Shown: positions 1 to 9,351, counted from the stretch's first letter. The stretch: DNA of 64,000 bases from Bacillus cereus group sp. RP43 (GCF_040459645.1 NZ_JARVHQ010000001.1:4464001-4528000), one strand, 5' to 3'. Program-made: numbers and translations. Notes: generated from the sequence alone by a model not told the origin.

Positions 1-68
1 CATTCGATTATGACGATGGTTACTACGTAAGTGTTGATGAAATTAAAGAAACAGAACATATAGCATGA
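1..68 (+). CDS. qoxB: Quinol oxidase subunit I, C-terminal tail (partial)
   Basis: Only the last 21 codons are present, in frame from position 3 and ending IKETEHIA-stop at 66-68. Identity is inferred from position: it sits 13 bp upstream of a qoxC-like gene that is followed by qoxD, the usual order of the aa3 menaquinol oxidase operon (qoxABCD). The tail itself is not diagnostic, and ctaD of a caa3 oxidase would be the alternative. Confidence 0.65.
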   Translation, partial: FDYDDGYYVSVDEIKETEHIA

Positions 69-81
69 GAGGTGAAATGAT

Positions 82-684
82 ATGGCGGCTTTAGATAAAA
101 GCTTACCTTTGGAATATCAATCCGAGCAAAGCAGATTGAATATCCTAGGATTCTGGATTTTTCTTGGGGCTGAAATTATGCTGTTCGCAACACTTTTCGC
201 CTCTTATCTAGTCCTTGCTGGTCGTACGGCTGATGGCCCAACACCAGCTCAATTGTTTGAAGTTAAAACACTTTTAATTCAAACACTGTTACTTTTAACA
301 AGTAGTTTTACATGTGGTATCGCAATTCACGAAATGCGTAAACACAATCAAAAAGGAATGTTAGCTTGGTTTATCCTGACTTTACTTTTAGGTGCAGGCT
401 TCCTATTCTTTGAAATTGAAGAATTCATTTTGTACGTTGGCGAAGGCGCAACGATTCAAACAAGTGCTTTCTTATCGGCATTCTTCGTTCTTCTTGGAAC
501 GCATGGTGCCCACGTAACAGGTGGTATCATCTGGGCAACTTGTGTTATTATCCAAATTTTAAAACGAGGTTTAACACCAGTTACAGCTCGTAAAGTATTT
601 ATTATCAGCTTATACTGGCATTTCCTTGATCTTGTTTGGGTCTTTATTTACACACTAGTTTACTTGAACGGGATGGTGGCGTAA
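82..684 (+). CDS. qoxC: Cytochrome aa3 quinol oxidase subunit III
   Basis: This 200-residue integral membrane protein is subunit III of the aa3-type terminal oxidase, which oxidises menaquinol and reduces oxygen at the cytoplasmic membrane. The stretch LNILGFWIFLGAEIMLF near the N-terminus and the ELFEVKT-like region are typical of QoxC, as is the length (about 200 residues). Five hydrophobic segments are visible. An AGAGGTGAAATGAT ribosome binding site precedes the ATG. It ends TAA directly abutting the ATG of qoxD, so the two are transcribed and probably translated together. Confidence 0.9.
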   Translation: MAALDKSLPLEYQSEQSRLNILGFWIFLGAEIMLFATLFASYLVLAGRTADGPTPAQLFEVKTLLIQTLLLLTSSFTCGIAIHEMRKHNQKGMLAWFILTLLLGAGFLFFEIEEFILYVGEGATIQTSAFLSAFFVLLGTHGAHVTGGIIWATCVIIQILKRGLTPVTARKVFIISLYWHFLDLVWVFIYTLVYLNGMVA

Positions 685-996
685 ATGGGTCAAAATAACA
701 ATCAAGCAAACGGGCATGCGCATAGCGGATTCCCATGGTCACACGTTTTCGGATTTATTTTATCGCTTGCACTAACGTTTCTAGCGTTATACGTGGCACT
801 TTACACAAACCTGCCACTTTCAACAATATTAACAACTATCATCATAATGGCAGTTGCGCAAGCGTTATTACAATTAATTATGTTCATGCACTTAAAAGAA
901 GGAGAAGGAAGAATTCAGGTTCTTACAATGATATACAGTTTCTTCGTTGCAACTGCAACAGTTGGTCTTACTGTATGGATCTTCTTCTCAATGTAA
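685..996 (+). CDS. qoxD: Cytochrome aa3 quinol oxidase subunit IV
   Basis: A 103-residue protein with three transmembrane segments and a short polar, His/Asn-rich N-terminus. Size, topology and the motif MFMHLKEGEG match the COX4/QoxD family, a small accessory subunit that stabilises the aa3 oxidase core. It starts immediately after the qoxC stop with no gap. It is the last gene of the operon, since a strong terminator follows 14 bases later. Confidence 0.9.
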   Translation: MGQNNNQANGHAHSGFPWSHVFGFILSLALTFLALYVALYTNLPLSTILTTIIIMAVAQALLQLIMFMHLKEGEGRIQVLTMIYSFFVATATVGLTVWIFFSM

Positions 997-1003
997 TTTG
1001 CAT

Positions 1004-1041
1004 GAAAAAGACTGCTGGGATTCCTCAGCAGTCTTTTTTTA
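1004..1041 (+). terminator. Rho-independent terminator of the qox operon
   Basis: GACTGCTG pairs perfectly with CAGCAGTC around a short loop, followed by seven T. It lies just after the qoxD stop codon. Confidence 0.9.
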
Positions 1042-1216
1042 TTCTCTCCCCTATTACATCCACATTACGGAATTAACAACAAAATCATGAAAAATATACT
1101 TATTATGACAAATGTTAAGAAAACTCTTTCTTTATGAAATCGAAACCATATCCGTTGCTTTTCTACCTATTATATGGCTAAATAGGTACTATATTTATTT
1201 GAAGGGAGAGAACGCA

Positions 1217-3046
1217 GTGGAACATCATTCTTCTGTTCTATCACTTATGGTTGTTGTCGCAATCGCGTTTTTCGTTCCCCTTTTGTTACAACGCTTTAAA
1301 TTAAAAGCACTTCCTGTTGTTGTTGCAGAAATTATCGCAGGAATCTTTGTAGGTAAAAGTGGGTTTAACATCATTGAGCCAGATATGTGGCTTCAAGTCT
1401 TATCGACACTAGGATTTATCTTCCTAATGTTTTTAAGTGGGTTAGAAATTGACTTTTCGATTTTTAAACAAAAAGGGAAAAAGAATACGACAAACGAACC
1501 AAACACATTCCAAGCAGCAAGCATTATCTTCTTATTTATTTTCATATTATCTTATGCCCTATCATTAATATTCGTATGGCTAGGATTTGTAGACAATGCA
1601 ATGTTCATGACTTTAATTATTTCAACTATTTCTTTAGGTGTTGTCGTACCAACATTAAAAGAAAATAACTTAGGAAAGACTGCAATCGGGCAAATCATTT
1701 TATTAGTCGCTGTTATCGCAGACTTAGTTACAATGATTTTACTCGCTGTATTCGTCGGATTAAATTCCGAAAGTGGCCAAAGCATGTGGCTTCTACTTCT
1801 TCTATTCGGCGCTGGTATTGTAATTTACTTTGTCGCAAGACGCTTTAAAAATATTCCATACCTAGAAAGCTTAAAAGCCGGTAGTGTACAAATTGATACA
1901 CGAGCTGTTTTCGCACTCATCTTAATATTAGTTGGATTATCTGAATCTGTTGGGGCAGAAAACATTTTAGGAGCCTTTTTAGCAGGTGTACTCGTATCTT
2001 TATTATCACCAAATGAAGATATGGTTGAAAAACTTGATTCCATCGGATATGGTTTCTTCATCCCTATTTTCTTCGTAATGGTTGGTGTAAATCTAGAAGT
2101 ATGGTCTATTTTTAAAGAGCCTTCTAGCATGCTAATGATCCCAATTTTAATTGTGGGACTATTTATTTCAAAACTGTTACCATCACTCGTCTTACGAAAA
2201 TGGTACCCACGCAATATCGTACTCGGAAGTGCTATTTTGTTAACATCAACACTTTCTTTAGTTATTGCGGCTGCACAAATCGGTGAAAAGCTAGGCATTA
2301 TTAGCCCAAGTTTATCAGCATCCCTTATTTTAAGTGCAGTTATTACTTGTATTTTTGCACCTATATTATTTAACAAGATGTTTCCAAAAGTGGAAACACC
2401 AAAACCTAAAGTATCTATTATTGGCGCAAGCAGAATTACCCTTCCGTTATCACTTGATTTAAAACGTGAAGATTATGACGTAACACTATATATGATACGT
2501 CAAAATAAAATAAATGATGAGGAAGCGAAATCCCATGACTTCCCTATTGTAAAATTAGATGAGATTACTATTCAATCTTTAATGGAGCAAAAAGCTTTCG
2601 AAGCAGACCGTGTTGTTGTTGCGACAAGTAATGATGAACAAAACTTATTATTAGCAGAACACGCCAAAGAATTAGGTGTTGAACACGTCATCGCAAGTGT
2701 AGAAGATCCGCTTCTACAAGAAAAAGCGACTCAAGAACATATCGCTGTATTCTCGACTATTAACTCTACACGTATTTTATTACGTGCACTTATTGATAAA
2801 CCAAGTCTCGTTCGCTTAATTACAACAGCAAATGAAACGGTACGTGAAGTTGAACTACGAAGTAATAAATATAACGGCTTAGCACTTCGGCGCCTTCCGT
2901 TTTTAGGTGATGTACTTGTTATTCAAATTTACCGTGGTAATAAAGCATTAATTCCACATGGTGATACGAAGTTACAGCATGGCGATACTTTACTTGTAAC
3001 AGGTTCAAAAGAACATATTGATACAATGAAAAGCATATTAGAATAG
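1217..3046 (+). CDS. CPA2-family cation:proton antiporter with RCK domains
   Basis: A 609-residue protein. Residues about 1-385 form 12 or so membrane segments of the Na+/H+ exchanger fold (CPA2, KefB-like), residues about 393-510 a TrkA-N (RCK) nucleotide-binding domain, and the end a TrkA-C ligand domain. It would exchange K+ or Na+ for protons at the membrane under nucleotide or ligand control. I prefer the GTG at 1217 because GAAGGGAGAG lies 7 bases upstream; the longer in-frame start at 1112 has no ribosome binding site and would add 35 residues before the conserved start. It is monocistronic, with its own terminator. The ion transported cannot be read from sequence. Confidence 0.85.
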   Translation: MEHHSSVLSLMVVVAIAFFVPLLLQRFKLKALPVVVAEIIAGIFVGKSGFNIIEPDMWLQVLSTLGFIFLMFLSGLEIDFSIFKQKGKKNTTNEPNTFQAASIIFLFIFILSYALSLIFVWLGFVDNAMFMTLIISTISLGVVVPTLKENNLGKTAIGQIILLVAVIADLVTMILLAVFVGLNSESGQSMWLLLLLFGAGIVIYFVARRFKNIPYLESLKAGSVQIDTRAVFALILILVGLSESVGAENILGAFLAGVLVSLLSPNEDMVEKLDSIGYGFFIPIFFVMVGVNLEVWSIFKEPSSMLMIPILIVGLFISKLLPSLVLRKWYPRNIVLGSAILLTSTLSLVIAAAQIGEKLGIISPSLSASLILSAVITCIFAPILFNKMFPKVETPKPKVSIIGASRITLPLSLDLKREDYDVTLYMIRQNKINDEEAKSHDFPIVKLDEITIQSLMEQKAFEADRVVVATSNDEQNLLLAEHAKELGVEHVIASVEDPLLQEKATQEHIAVFSTINSTRILLRALIDKPSLVRLITTANETVREVELRSNKYNGLALRRLPFLGDVLVIQIYRGNKALIPHGDTKLQHGDTLLVTGSKEHIDTMKSILE

Positions 3047-3081
3047 AAAATGCCCCTCACATAATTGAGGGGCATTTTTTT
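3047..3081 (+). terminator. Terminator of the antiporter gene
   Basis: ATGCCCCTC pairs with GAGGGGCAT around an 8-base loop and is followed by a run of T. Confidence 0.9.
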
Positions 3082-3134
3082 CCATTCCATATGGTAAAAT
3101 GTTACTATCACATATTATGGGGATGGATCACATT

Positions 3135-3356
3135 ATGTCTATTGTAACTTTAGCTCTATTATTATTAGCGGAAGTACTCGTTGCCATTATTCTCATCGGT
3201 GTTAGCATTGAAATTTGTAGTTACGGCTGGAAAAAATCAAATGGCGTTAAATACACTTGTCTCTTGCTTTCGCTCCTTCTCGGAACCGCTAGCATACTCG
3301 GACTTTTCGCTGCACCTGCCTATTTCTTTATACAACTAACAGAAAAAGGCTTATAA
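3135..3356 (+). CDS. Small two-helix membrane protein, unknown function
   Basis: A 73-residue protein with two hydrophobic segments separated by a short charged loop (YGWKKSNGVKY). I do not recognise a family. The ATG at 3135 has GGGGATGG about 8 bases upstream; in-frame ATGs at 3099, 3117 and 3123 are possible but less well placed. It lies 14 bp before a GNAT gene with no terminator between, so the two are probably co-transcribed. Confidence 0.6.
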   Translation: MSIVTLALLLLAEVLVAIILIGVSIEICSYGWKKSNGVKYTCLLLSLLLGTASILGLFAAPAYFFIQLTEKGL

Positions 3357-3370
3357 GAAAGGATGTTAAT

Positions 3371-3808
3371 ATGATTACCGTGAAATATATTGATGCATCT
3401 GAAACTTACGTATTACGTCAAAAAATTTTACGCCCGAGTCAAACATTAGCAGATTGCAAATACTCTTCCGACTACAAAGCAGATACCTTCCACTTAGGTG
3501 CTTTTCTAAACGATGAACTAATTAGTATCGCTTCCTTCTCAAAAGAAATATATCCTGACTTACCAACAGGTGTTCATTATCGACTACGTGGAATGGCAAC
3601 ATTACCTAACTTTCGAAACAAACATGCTGGAAGCTCCTTAATTCAGAAAGCGGAACAAGTCTTGCAAGAGCGTAAAGCAAATATTTTATGGTGTAATGGC
3701 CGAATTACTGTAACTGACTATTACAAGCACTTAGGCTTTCATGAATATGGTGAAATCTTTGAAATTGAACCGATTGGCCTTCATAAAGTATTGTATAAAA
3801 AAATATAA
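3371..3808 (+). CDS. GNAT-family N-acetyltransferase
   Basis: A 145-residue single-domain protein of the acetyl-CoA-dependent GNAT fold. The core RLRGMATLPNFRNKHAGSSLI gives strand 4 and the acetyl-CoA pyrophosphate-binding turn (R-N-K-H-A-G-S), and YYKHLGFHEYGE near the end is the typical GNAT motif B. AAAGGATG precedes the ATG. The substrate is unknown. A shared terminator separates it from the convergent gene downstream. Confidence 0.85.
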   Translation: MITVKYIDASETYVLRQKILRPSQTLADCKYSSDYKADTFHLGAFLNDELISIASFSKEIYPDLPTGVHYRLRGMATLPNFRNKHAGSSLIQKAEQVLQERKANILWCNGRITVTDYYKHLGFHEYGEIFEIEPIGLHKVLYKKI

Positions 3809-3844
3809 GAAAAGCTTTCCGCAATACGGGAAAGCTTTTCTTAT
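3809..3844. terminator. Bidirectional terminator
   Basis: GAAAAGCTTTCC pairs with GGAAAGCTTTTC around CGCAATAC. A-rich and T-rich flanks let it serve both the GNAT gene (+) and the convergent membrane gene (-). Confidence 0.85.
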
Positions 3845-3847
3845 ATT

Positions 3848-4276
3848 TCAATCTTCACTTTTTATTTTTTTCATATATATGTATATAAACAAACTAGGAA
3901 CTAAAAAACAAGCAAACATAATAAGTCCTGTTATGCTAATTTCCTTTATCGAAATATCGGGTGTTACAATGATACAAATAGCTAAAATACCAATAACAAT
4001 ACCTACTGGAATGAATAATAGCTTCATGAAATAACTACGAGATACTCCCCCTGTATGCTCATACACTTCCACCGAATTTTTTAAGTTTAAAAAGTTAATA
4101 ACTATTATCCCGCCCATAAATACCATTAATAAATCCGAAACACTTTCATATCCTGCCCCTTGTAAAACATAACGGTAAAACACGATACTTAGTATGACAA
4201 TATTTTGTAAGATGAAAACTAGTCTAATATGTTTTAACCCCTCAATCATTAAACGTTCATCTTTCACGATTTTCAC
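3848..4276 (-). CDS. Four-helix membrane protein coupled to an XRE regulator
   Basis: A 142-residue protein with about four hydrophobic segments arranged as two pairs. I do not recognise a characterised family. I choose the GTG at 4276 because AAGGAG, which overlaps the last codons of the upstream regulator gene, lies 7 bases before it; an ATG at 4309 would lie inside that gene and has no ribosome binding site. The 4-bp gap to the XRE gene implies translational coupling, so the pair probably acts together, for example with the membrane protein as sensor or effector of the regulator. Confidence 0.7.
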   Translation of the reverse strand: MKIVKDERLMIEGLKHIRLVFILQNIVILSIVFYRYVLQGAGYESVSDLLMVFMGGIIVINFLNLKNSVEVYEHTGGVSRSYFMKLLFIPVGIVIGILAICIIVTPDISIKEISITGLIMFACFLVPSLFIYIYMKKIKSED

Positions 4277-4280
4277 CCTA

Positions 4281-4481
4281 TCACTCCTTTTCCTCCCAAA
4301 ACAAATCATTCAATGTTTTATCTACCGCATAACAAATTTTCAAACATAAATCTAAAGACGGATTGTATTTCCCCTTCTCAATTAAACTAATCGTTTGCCT
4401 TGTAACGCCTACTTTTTCTGCTAATTGTTGCTGTGTTAAATCTAACTGAACACGTGCGACTTTTATTTTACTTACAGCCAT
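4281..4481 (-). CDS. XRE-family helix-turn-helix regulator (short)
   Basis: A 66-residue protein that is essentially one HTH_3 domain: LTQQQLAEKVGVTRQTISLIE is the helix-turn-helix, followed by a YNPSLDLCLKICYAVDKTLNDLF tail. This matches the YvaO/YozG-like small regulators found next to membrane proteins. GAGGAGG lies 7 bases before the ATG. The gene directly precedes, and shares a ribosome binding site region with, the membrane protein at 3848-4276. A very similar two-gene module occurs at 16197-16881. Confidence 0.85.
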   Translation of the reverse strand: MAVSKIKVARVQLDLTQQQLAEKVGVTRQTISLIEKGKYNPSLDLCLKICYAVDKTLNDLFWEEKE

Positions 4482-4570
4482 TCATGTTCCTCCTCTGCCT
4501 TTATTGTAACATATATATTCCATTAAGTAATTTATATTTTACGTAATTGATTTGTTTTTTTCATTTTATT

Positions 4571-4617
4571 ATACACAAAAAAGGAGCCTCTCATAAGAAG
4601 CCCCCTTTCCTATCTCT
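4571..4617 (-). terminator. Imperfect terminator of the purine-type permease gene
   Basis: On the minus strand an AAAGGGGGCTTC arm pairs with GAGGCTCCTTT through one mismatch and G-U pairs, followed by a T run. It sits directly after the permease stop. Confidence 0.6.
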
Positions 4618-4620
4618 ATA

Positions 4621-5913
4621 CTATAAGAATAAATGACATCCAAATAAAATTGTAAATAAATATAGTAACGGATGTACTTCCATCCCTTTCCCCTTCACAA
4701 TCTTTAATACTGGATACACTAAAAATCCAATTGCAATTCCATTTGCAATACTAGACGTTAACGGAATACCAACGAAAATTAAAAATGCTGGTAATGCATC
4801 TTCAAATTCATTCCAATTAATATCACGAATACTTTGTGCCATTAAACTACCTACAATAATTAATGAAGGAGCTGTAATAGCAGCTACACTTGATAAAGAC
4901 GCGATAACAGGGCTGAAAAATGCCGTTATAATCGTTAGACCAACAACTACAATACCTGTTAATCCAGTTTTACCACCTGCAGCAATACCAGCTGACGATT
5001 CAATCGTTGCTGCTGTTGGGCTTGTTCCGAAGATAGAACCTGTAGTCCCGCCAATCGCATCTGCAATGAATGCCTTACCAAAGCGCTTTTCAGTGTTATC
5101 TGTATTTAAACCGGCTTGTTTAATTAAACCGAGTAAAGCACCTGTTGTATCAAATAAAAGTACAAGTAAAAATGAAAAAACAACTCCATATAACCCGTAT
5201 TGAATTACATCCGAAAATGCATTGATAGGGTTTGAAACAATGATGCCTTCTGGCAAATGAGGCATCGCTACAATTTTATCCTCAAACTTCAGTTGCCCCG
5301 TAAAGAAGGCGATAACTCCTGTCACAATCATACTAATAAATAATGCACCACTCACACGTAATGCCATTAATACCGCCGCTAAAATTAAACCAATTAAAGT
5401 TAAAATAACGGCTGGAGAATGAAAATCACCAATCGTAACTAAGTTAGATGGATGATCCACGATAATTCCAGATAGACGTAATCCAATAAAAGCAATAAAT
5501 AGTCCAATTCCACCTGCAATTGCATGTTTTAAACTGTCAGGAATTGCGATAATTAGCTTTTGCCTAAATGAAGTGAAAGATAATAAAAGAAAAATGATAC
5601 CTGTTACAAATACTGCTGAAAACGCAATGACATACGTAATCCCCTCTGCCTGTTGAACAACAGAGTAAGCAAAGTATGCATTCATTCCCATAGCTGGAGC
5701 AATAACAATTGGATAGTTAGCTAAAAACGCCATACATAGCGTCCCAATAACTGTCGCAATAATAGTTGCCGTAAACGCTTGATCAAATGGTACACCTGCA
5801 TCAGATAATATTTTCGGATTGATGACAAGAATATACGCAAATGTAAAAAAAGTTGTGATGCCCGCTAAAAGCTCTTGCTTCACAGAAGTGTTATATTTTT
5901 GTAATTGAAACAT
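4621..5913 (-). CDS. NCS2 family purine permease (PbuG/AzgA-like)
   Basis: A 430-residue polytopic protein with the AzgA-branch signature: GITTFFTFAYILVINPKIL at the N-terminus, PAMGMNAYFAYSVV, and FGTSPTAATIESSAGIAAGG in the middle. Known members import hypoxanthine, guanine or adenine by proton symport. The length matches the family. The 280-bp upstream region shows no purine riboswitch (no GUUUCUACC/CCGUAAA core), unlike B. subtilis pbuG, so control must differ. Which base is carried cannot be told from sequence. Confidence 0.85.
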   Translation of the reverse strand: MFQLQKYNTSVKQELLAGITTFFTFAYILVINPKILSDAGVPFDQAFTATIIATVIGTLCMAFLANYPIVIAPAMGMNAYFAYSVVQQAEGITYVIAFSAVFVTGIIFLLLSFTSFRQKLIIAIPDSLKHAIAGGIGLFIAFIGLRLSGIIVDHPSNLVTIGDFHSPAVILTLIGLILAAVLMALRVSGALFISMIVTGVIAFFTGQLKFEDKIVAMPHLPEGIIVSNPINAFSDVIQYGLYGVVFSFLLVLLFDTTGALLGLIKQAGLNTDNTEKRFGKAFIADAIGGTTGSIFGTSPTAATIESSAGIAAGGKTGLTGIVVVGLTIITAFFSPVIASLSSVAAITAPSLIIVGSLMAQSIRDINWNEFEDALPAFLIFVGIPLTSSIANGIAIGFLVYPVLKIVKGKGMEVHPLLYLFTILFGCHLFL

Positions 5914-6193
5914 GGCTATGTACCCTTCCTACACCTGAATTATTATCACACATTCTTTTCTTACTAGTATGTGGGAAAATATAATACTTAATCTTAACAA
6001 TCAATAAAAAGAAGAGTCAATATATTCTCTAATAGTGAGAATTTTAAGTTTAAGTCTGACAAGTTCAGATGTAGTACAGTTCATTTTGATTATTTTTGTA
6101 GCATAACAGATAGAAATGTTTTATAATTTGAAATAGTTAAATATTTATTGGATTCATTCAAATATTGTTCACTCTACAGGGGGTATTCTTCTT

Positions 6194-7585
6194 ATGCAGC
6201 AAACAAACAAATCTGAAACTTTAAACCGTGGCTTAAAACAAAGGCATATTACTTTAATGTCTCTCGGTTCAGCTATTGGCGTTGGACTATTTTTAGGATC
6301 AGCTTCCGCTATTAAACTAGCTGGCCCATCTATTTTACTAGGCTATATGATCGCCGGACTCGTTATTTTCTTCATTATGCGCGCACTCGGAGAAATGGCA
6401 ATTGAACAACCGGTTGCTGGCTCTTTTAGTAAATATGCAAATGATTACATCAGCCCACTAGCTGGGTATATTACAGGCTGGAATTACTGGTTTTTATGGG
6501 TTGTTACTTGTATGGCGGAAATTACAGCAGCAGGTATTTACATGCAGTACTGGTTCCCTGATATCCCGCGCTGGACTTGGGCGTTACTAGCTCTTTTATT
6601 AATGAGTGCTTTCAACTTCTTATCTGTGAAAGTATTTGGAGAACTTGAGTTTTGGTTTGCTCTCATCAAAATTGTCACAATTATCTGTATGATAGTGATT
6701 GGCTTTGGTATTATTCTATTCGGATTTGGAAATGGCGGCGTTGCAACTGGTATTTCAAATCTTTGGGAACATGGGGGCTGGTTCCCAAATGGCTTCTCTG
6801 GATTATTACTTTCCTTACAAATGGTATTATTCGCTTATTTAGGAGTCGAACTTATCGGAGTTACAGCTGGTGAGGCTCAAAATCCGAAAAAGACACTCGC
6901 AAAAGCAATTGATAATGTATTTTGGAGAATTTTATTATTCTACGTTGGAGCTCTATTCGTTATGATGGCAATTTACCCTTGGAACGAACTTGGCGAAAAA
7001 GGAAGTCCCTTCGTGCTAACATTCCAGCAAATTGGTATCGCAAAGGCAGCGGGCATTATTAACTTTGTTGTTTTAACAGCAGCTCTTTCTTCTTGTAACG
7101 GTGGTTTGTTTAGTACAGGCCGTATGCTATTTACATTAGCACAACAAAAGAAAGCACCCGAAAGATTCGGTCGTTTAAATAAAAACGGTATTCCGAGCCA
7201 AGGAATTATCGCAACAGCAATCGTTTTACTCGTTGGCGTTATATTAAACTATCTTGTTCCTGCAAAAGTGTTTACATGGCTAACTAGTATTTCAACTTTC
7301 GGGGCAATTTGGACTTGGGGTATTATATTAGTCGCTCAAATTAAATTCCGTAAAGGGTTACAAATTAATAAAAAGGATAAGCTAGCATATAAAATGCCTT
7401 TACACCCATTGAGTTCATATTTCTCACTCGGCTTCCTTGTACTTGTACTGGGTATAATGGCCTATTCAGAAGATACACGAATCGCATTAATCGTCGGGCC
7501 AATTTGGCTTATTGGCTTAGCTATCGTGTATTATGTGAAAGGTTTTCATAAGATTGATGAAACACCTAATTCAAAGATTAGTTAA
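6194..7585 (+). CDS. Amino acid permease, APC superfamily (AAT family)
   Basis: A 463-residue protein with about 12 transmembrane segments. The N-terminal LKQRHITLMSLGSAIGVGLFLGSA and GSFSKYANDYISPLAGYITGWNYW regions are the amino acid transporter (AAT) signature shared by ProY, AapA and GabP relatives. It would import an amino acid by proton symport; D/L-alanine, serine or proline are plausible and cannot be separated here. ACAGGGGG precedes the ATG. The gene stands alone with its own terminator, and no T-box or other leader is visible in the 280 bp upstream. Confidence 0.85.
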   Translation: MQQTNKSETLNRGLKQRHITLMSLGSAIGVGLFLGSASAIKLAGPSILLGYMIAGLVIFFIMRALGEMAIEQPVAGSFSKYANDYISPLAGYITGWNYWFLWVVTCMAEITAAGIYMQYWFPDIPRWTWALLALLLMSAFNFLSVKVFGELEFWFALIKIVTIICMIVIGFGIILFGFGNGGVATGISNLWEHGGWFPNGFSGLLLSLQMVLFAYLGVELIGVTAGEAQNPKKTLAKAIDNVFWRILLFYVGALFVMMAIYPWNELGEKGSPFVLTFQQIGIAKAAGIINFVVLTAALSSCNGGLFSTGRMLFTLAQQKKAPERFGRLNKNGIPSQGIIATAIVLLVGVILNYLVPAKVFTWLTSISTFGAIWTWGIILVAQIKFRKGLQINKKDKLAYKMPLHPLSSYFSLGFLVLVLGIMAYSEDTRIALIVGPIWLIGLAIVYYVKGFHKIDETPNSKIS

Positions 7586-7589
7586 ACAA

Positions 7590-7627
7590 GCTATCCCTTC
7601 CTTATTAATTGGAAGGGATTTTTTATT
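7590..7627 (+). terminator. Terminator of the amino acid permease gene
   Basis: ATCCCTTCC pairs with GGAAGGGAT around a 9-base loop, followed by TTTTTT. Confidence 0.9.
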
Positions 7628-7766
7628 GTCTATATAAATATTTCTCAACAAAATTCACGGTATTTTTACAATTTTTTAATATTTTTTACCTTTTCTGTCT
7701 TTATTTTTTCAGAAAAATAAATTACATTATTAAAGCACATATATTTATTATTAGGGGGATTCTTCT

Positions 7767-9314
7767 ATGAAGAATAAAAAATGGATTACATTTTCTTTAG
7801 CAACAGCAATTACACTTAGTATAGGGAGTTCGTTCATACCGTCTACTTATGCCGAAAGCTCTGTAGACCCAGCTCCTGAAATTGCTGCAAAGGTTGTAAA
7901 TCAAAACAATGGGAAGAAAGTATTATTTGATAATACGCACGGTCAAACTGCAGGGACAGCTGACTGGGTTATTGATGGCGGCTTTTCTGATTTCGGAAAC
8001 GGCATTGCCCAAAACGGATATCATGTAAAAGAACTTCGTAAATCAACACCTATTACATACGACGACTTAAAAAATTACAACGTGTTTATCGTTCCAGAGG
8101 CAAATATTCCTTACAAAAAATCTGAACAAGACGCAATGTTACAATACGTGAAAAATGGCGGCAGTATTTTCTTCATTGCCGATCATTATAATGCAGATCG
8201 TAATAAAAACCGCTGGGACTCCTCAGAAGTGTTCAATGGATATAGACGCGGGGCATGGGATAATCCAGCAAAGGGAATGTCTAATGAAGAAACAACTTCA
8301 CAAGCTATGCAAGGAGTAGAAAGCTCTGATTGGCTATCCGATAATTTCGGTATTCGCTTCCGTTACAATGCACTTGGTGATGTTTCAGCTAAAAATATTG
8401 TCTCACCTGCGCAATCATTCGGAATTACAACTGGCGTTTCATCTGTAGCAATGCATGCCGGCTCTACTCTTGCGATTACAAATCCAAAACTAGCGAAAGG
8501 CCTTGTATATCTTCCAGAAAATCCATCAAAATGGAATAACGCTGTTGATAGTGGCGTTTATAACGGTGGTGGCGTTGCAGAGGGGCCTTATGCTGCTATT
8601 TCGAAAGTTGGTCTTGGAAAAGCTGCCTTTATTGGTGATTCTTCTCCTGTTGAAGATGCCTCGCCAAAATATGTTCGCGAAGATTCAGGTCAAACAAAGA
8701 AAACTTATGATGGTTACAAAGAAGAAAACGATGCTGTTCTATTAGAAAACATCGTGAATTGGTTAGCGAAACAAGAAACATTTACAAGCTTAGATCAAGT
8801 GAGTGGTTTACAGCTTGATGCACCTACAGCTCTACAAACATTTGAACAACCAAGTTTATCAACCGAACCACAACCAGAACCTTGGAGCGCACCAAGTCAA
8901 GGTTACCAGTGGTTCAATACAAATACTTTCAAACCAGGTTCATACGGCTATAACGGTGCAGTGACAACGAGTGATTACGTAATTACGCACCCTAGCATTC
9001 TACCAAGCAATGAAGTGTTCCAAATGAAGATTCAAGTAAATAACTTATTACCAAATACAACGTACAATAATTATTCTTTAGGTATCTTCACAACTGGCGG
9101 AACACAGGTGGCAAAAGTTCAAAATACAAATGGTACTTGGCCATCTTCTTTCGGATATAGCAGTGCATTCTCTTTCATTACAAATAGCCAAGGATCTGCT
9201 GAAAAAATTGTGAATGTACAACTTGATCCAAATACAACTGGACAAGCAACACTTCGTCTACGTCAAAATACGACTGCGAAATATAGTGAAACTGTAACGA
9301 TTAATAAAAAATAA
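7767..9314 (+). CDS. Secreted protein with ThuA/GATase-like N-terminal domain, unknown function
   Basis: A 515-residue protein with a clear signal peptide (basic start, hydrophobic core, cleavage near TYAES around residue 29). Residues about 40-330 resemble a ThuA/DUF4350-like fold: KVLFDNTHGQTAG, YNVFIVPEANIPY and GGSIFFIADHYNADR are the alternating strands and turns expected of it. Residues about 385-515 form a separate beta-rich C-terminal domain with repeated Thr/Asn strands. It is exported, with no cell-wall anchor or SLH motif visible. GGGGGATTCTTCT precedes the ATG. No PlcR box is seen upstream. Function is unknown; a hydrolase or ligand-binding role is only inference. Confidence 0.7.
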   Translation: MKNKKWITFSLATAITLSIGSSFIPSTYAESSVDPAPEIAAKVVNQNNGKKVLFDNTHGQTAGTADWVIDGGFSDFGNGIAQNGYHVKELRKSTPITYDDLKNYNVFIVPEANIPYKKSEQDAMLQYVKNGGSIFFIADHYNADRNKNRWDSSEVFNGYRRGAWDNPAKGMSNEETTSQAMQGVESSDWLSDNFGIRFRYNALGDVSAKNIVSPAQSFGITTGVSSVAMHAGSTLAITNPKLAKGLVYLPENPSKWNNAVDSGVYNGGGVAEGPYAAISKVGLGKAAFIGDSSPVEDASPKYVREDSGQTKKTYDGYKEENDAVLLENIVNWLAKQETFTSLDQVSGLQLDAPTALQTFEQPSLSTEPQPEPWSAPSQGYQWFNTNTFKPGSYGYNGAVTTSDYVITHPSILPSNEVFQMKIQVNNLLPNTTYNNYSLGIFTTGGTQVAKVQNTNGTWPSSFGYSSAFSFITNSQGSAEKIVNVQLDPNTTGQATLRLRQNTTAKYSETVTINKK

Positions 9315-9315
9315 T

Positions 9316-9351
9316 GAAAAAGGCAATCCGGATATGGATTGCCTTCTTTTC
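9316..9351. terminator. Terminator between convergent genes
   Basis: AAGGCAATCC pairs with GGATTGCCTT around GGATAT, with A and T tracts on the two sides. It serves the secreted-protein gene and probably also the DUF2339 gene on the other strand. Confidence 0.85.

Noticed and set aside
735..1076. Frame of 113 codons overlapping qoxD
   Set aside because: Out of frame with qoxD, which is clearly coding; cysteine/asparagine-rich product of no family and it reads through the terminator.
5914..6193. Purine riboswitch upstream of the NCS2 permease
   Set aside because: The conserved loop sequences of the G-box are not present on either strand.
7628..7766. PlcR box in front of the secreted 515-residue protein
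   Set aside because: No match to TATGNAN4TNCATA was found in this stretch, although the gene product is exported.
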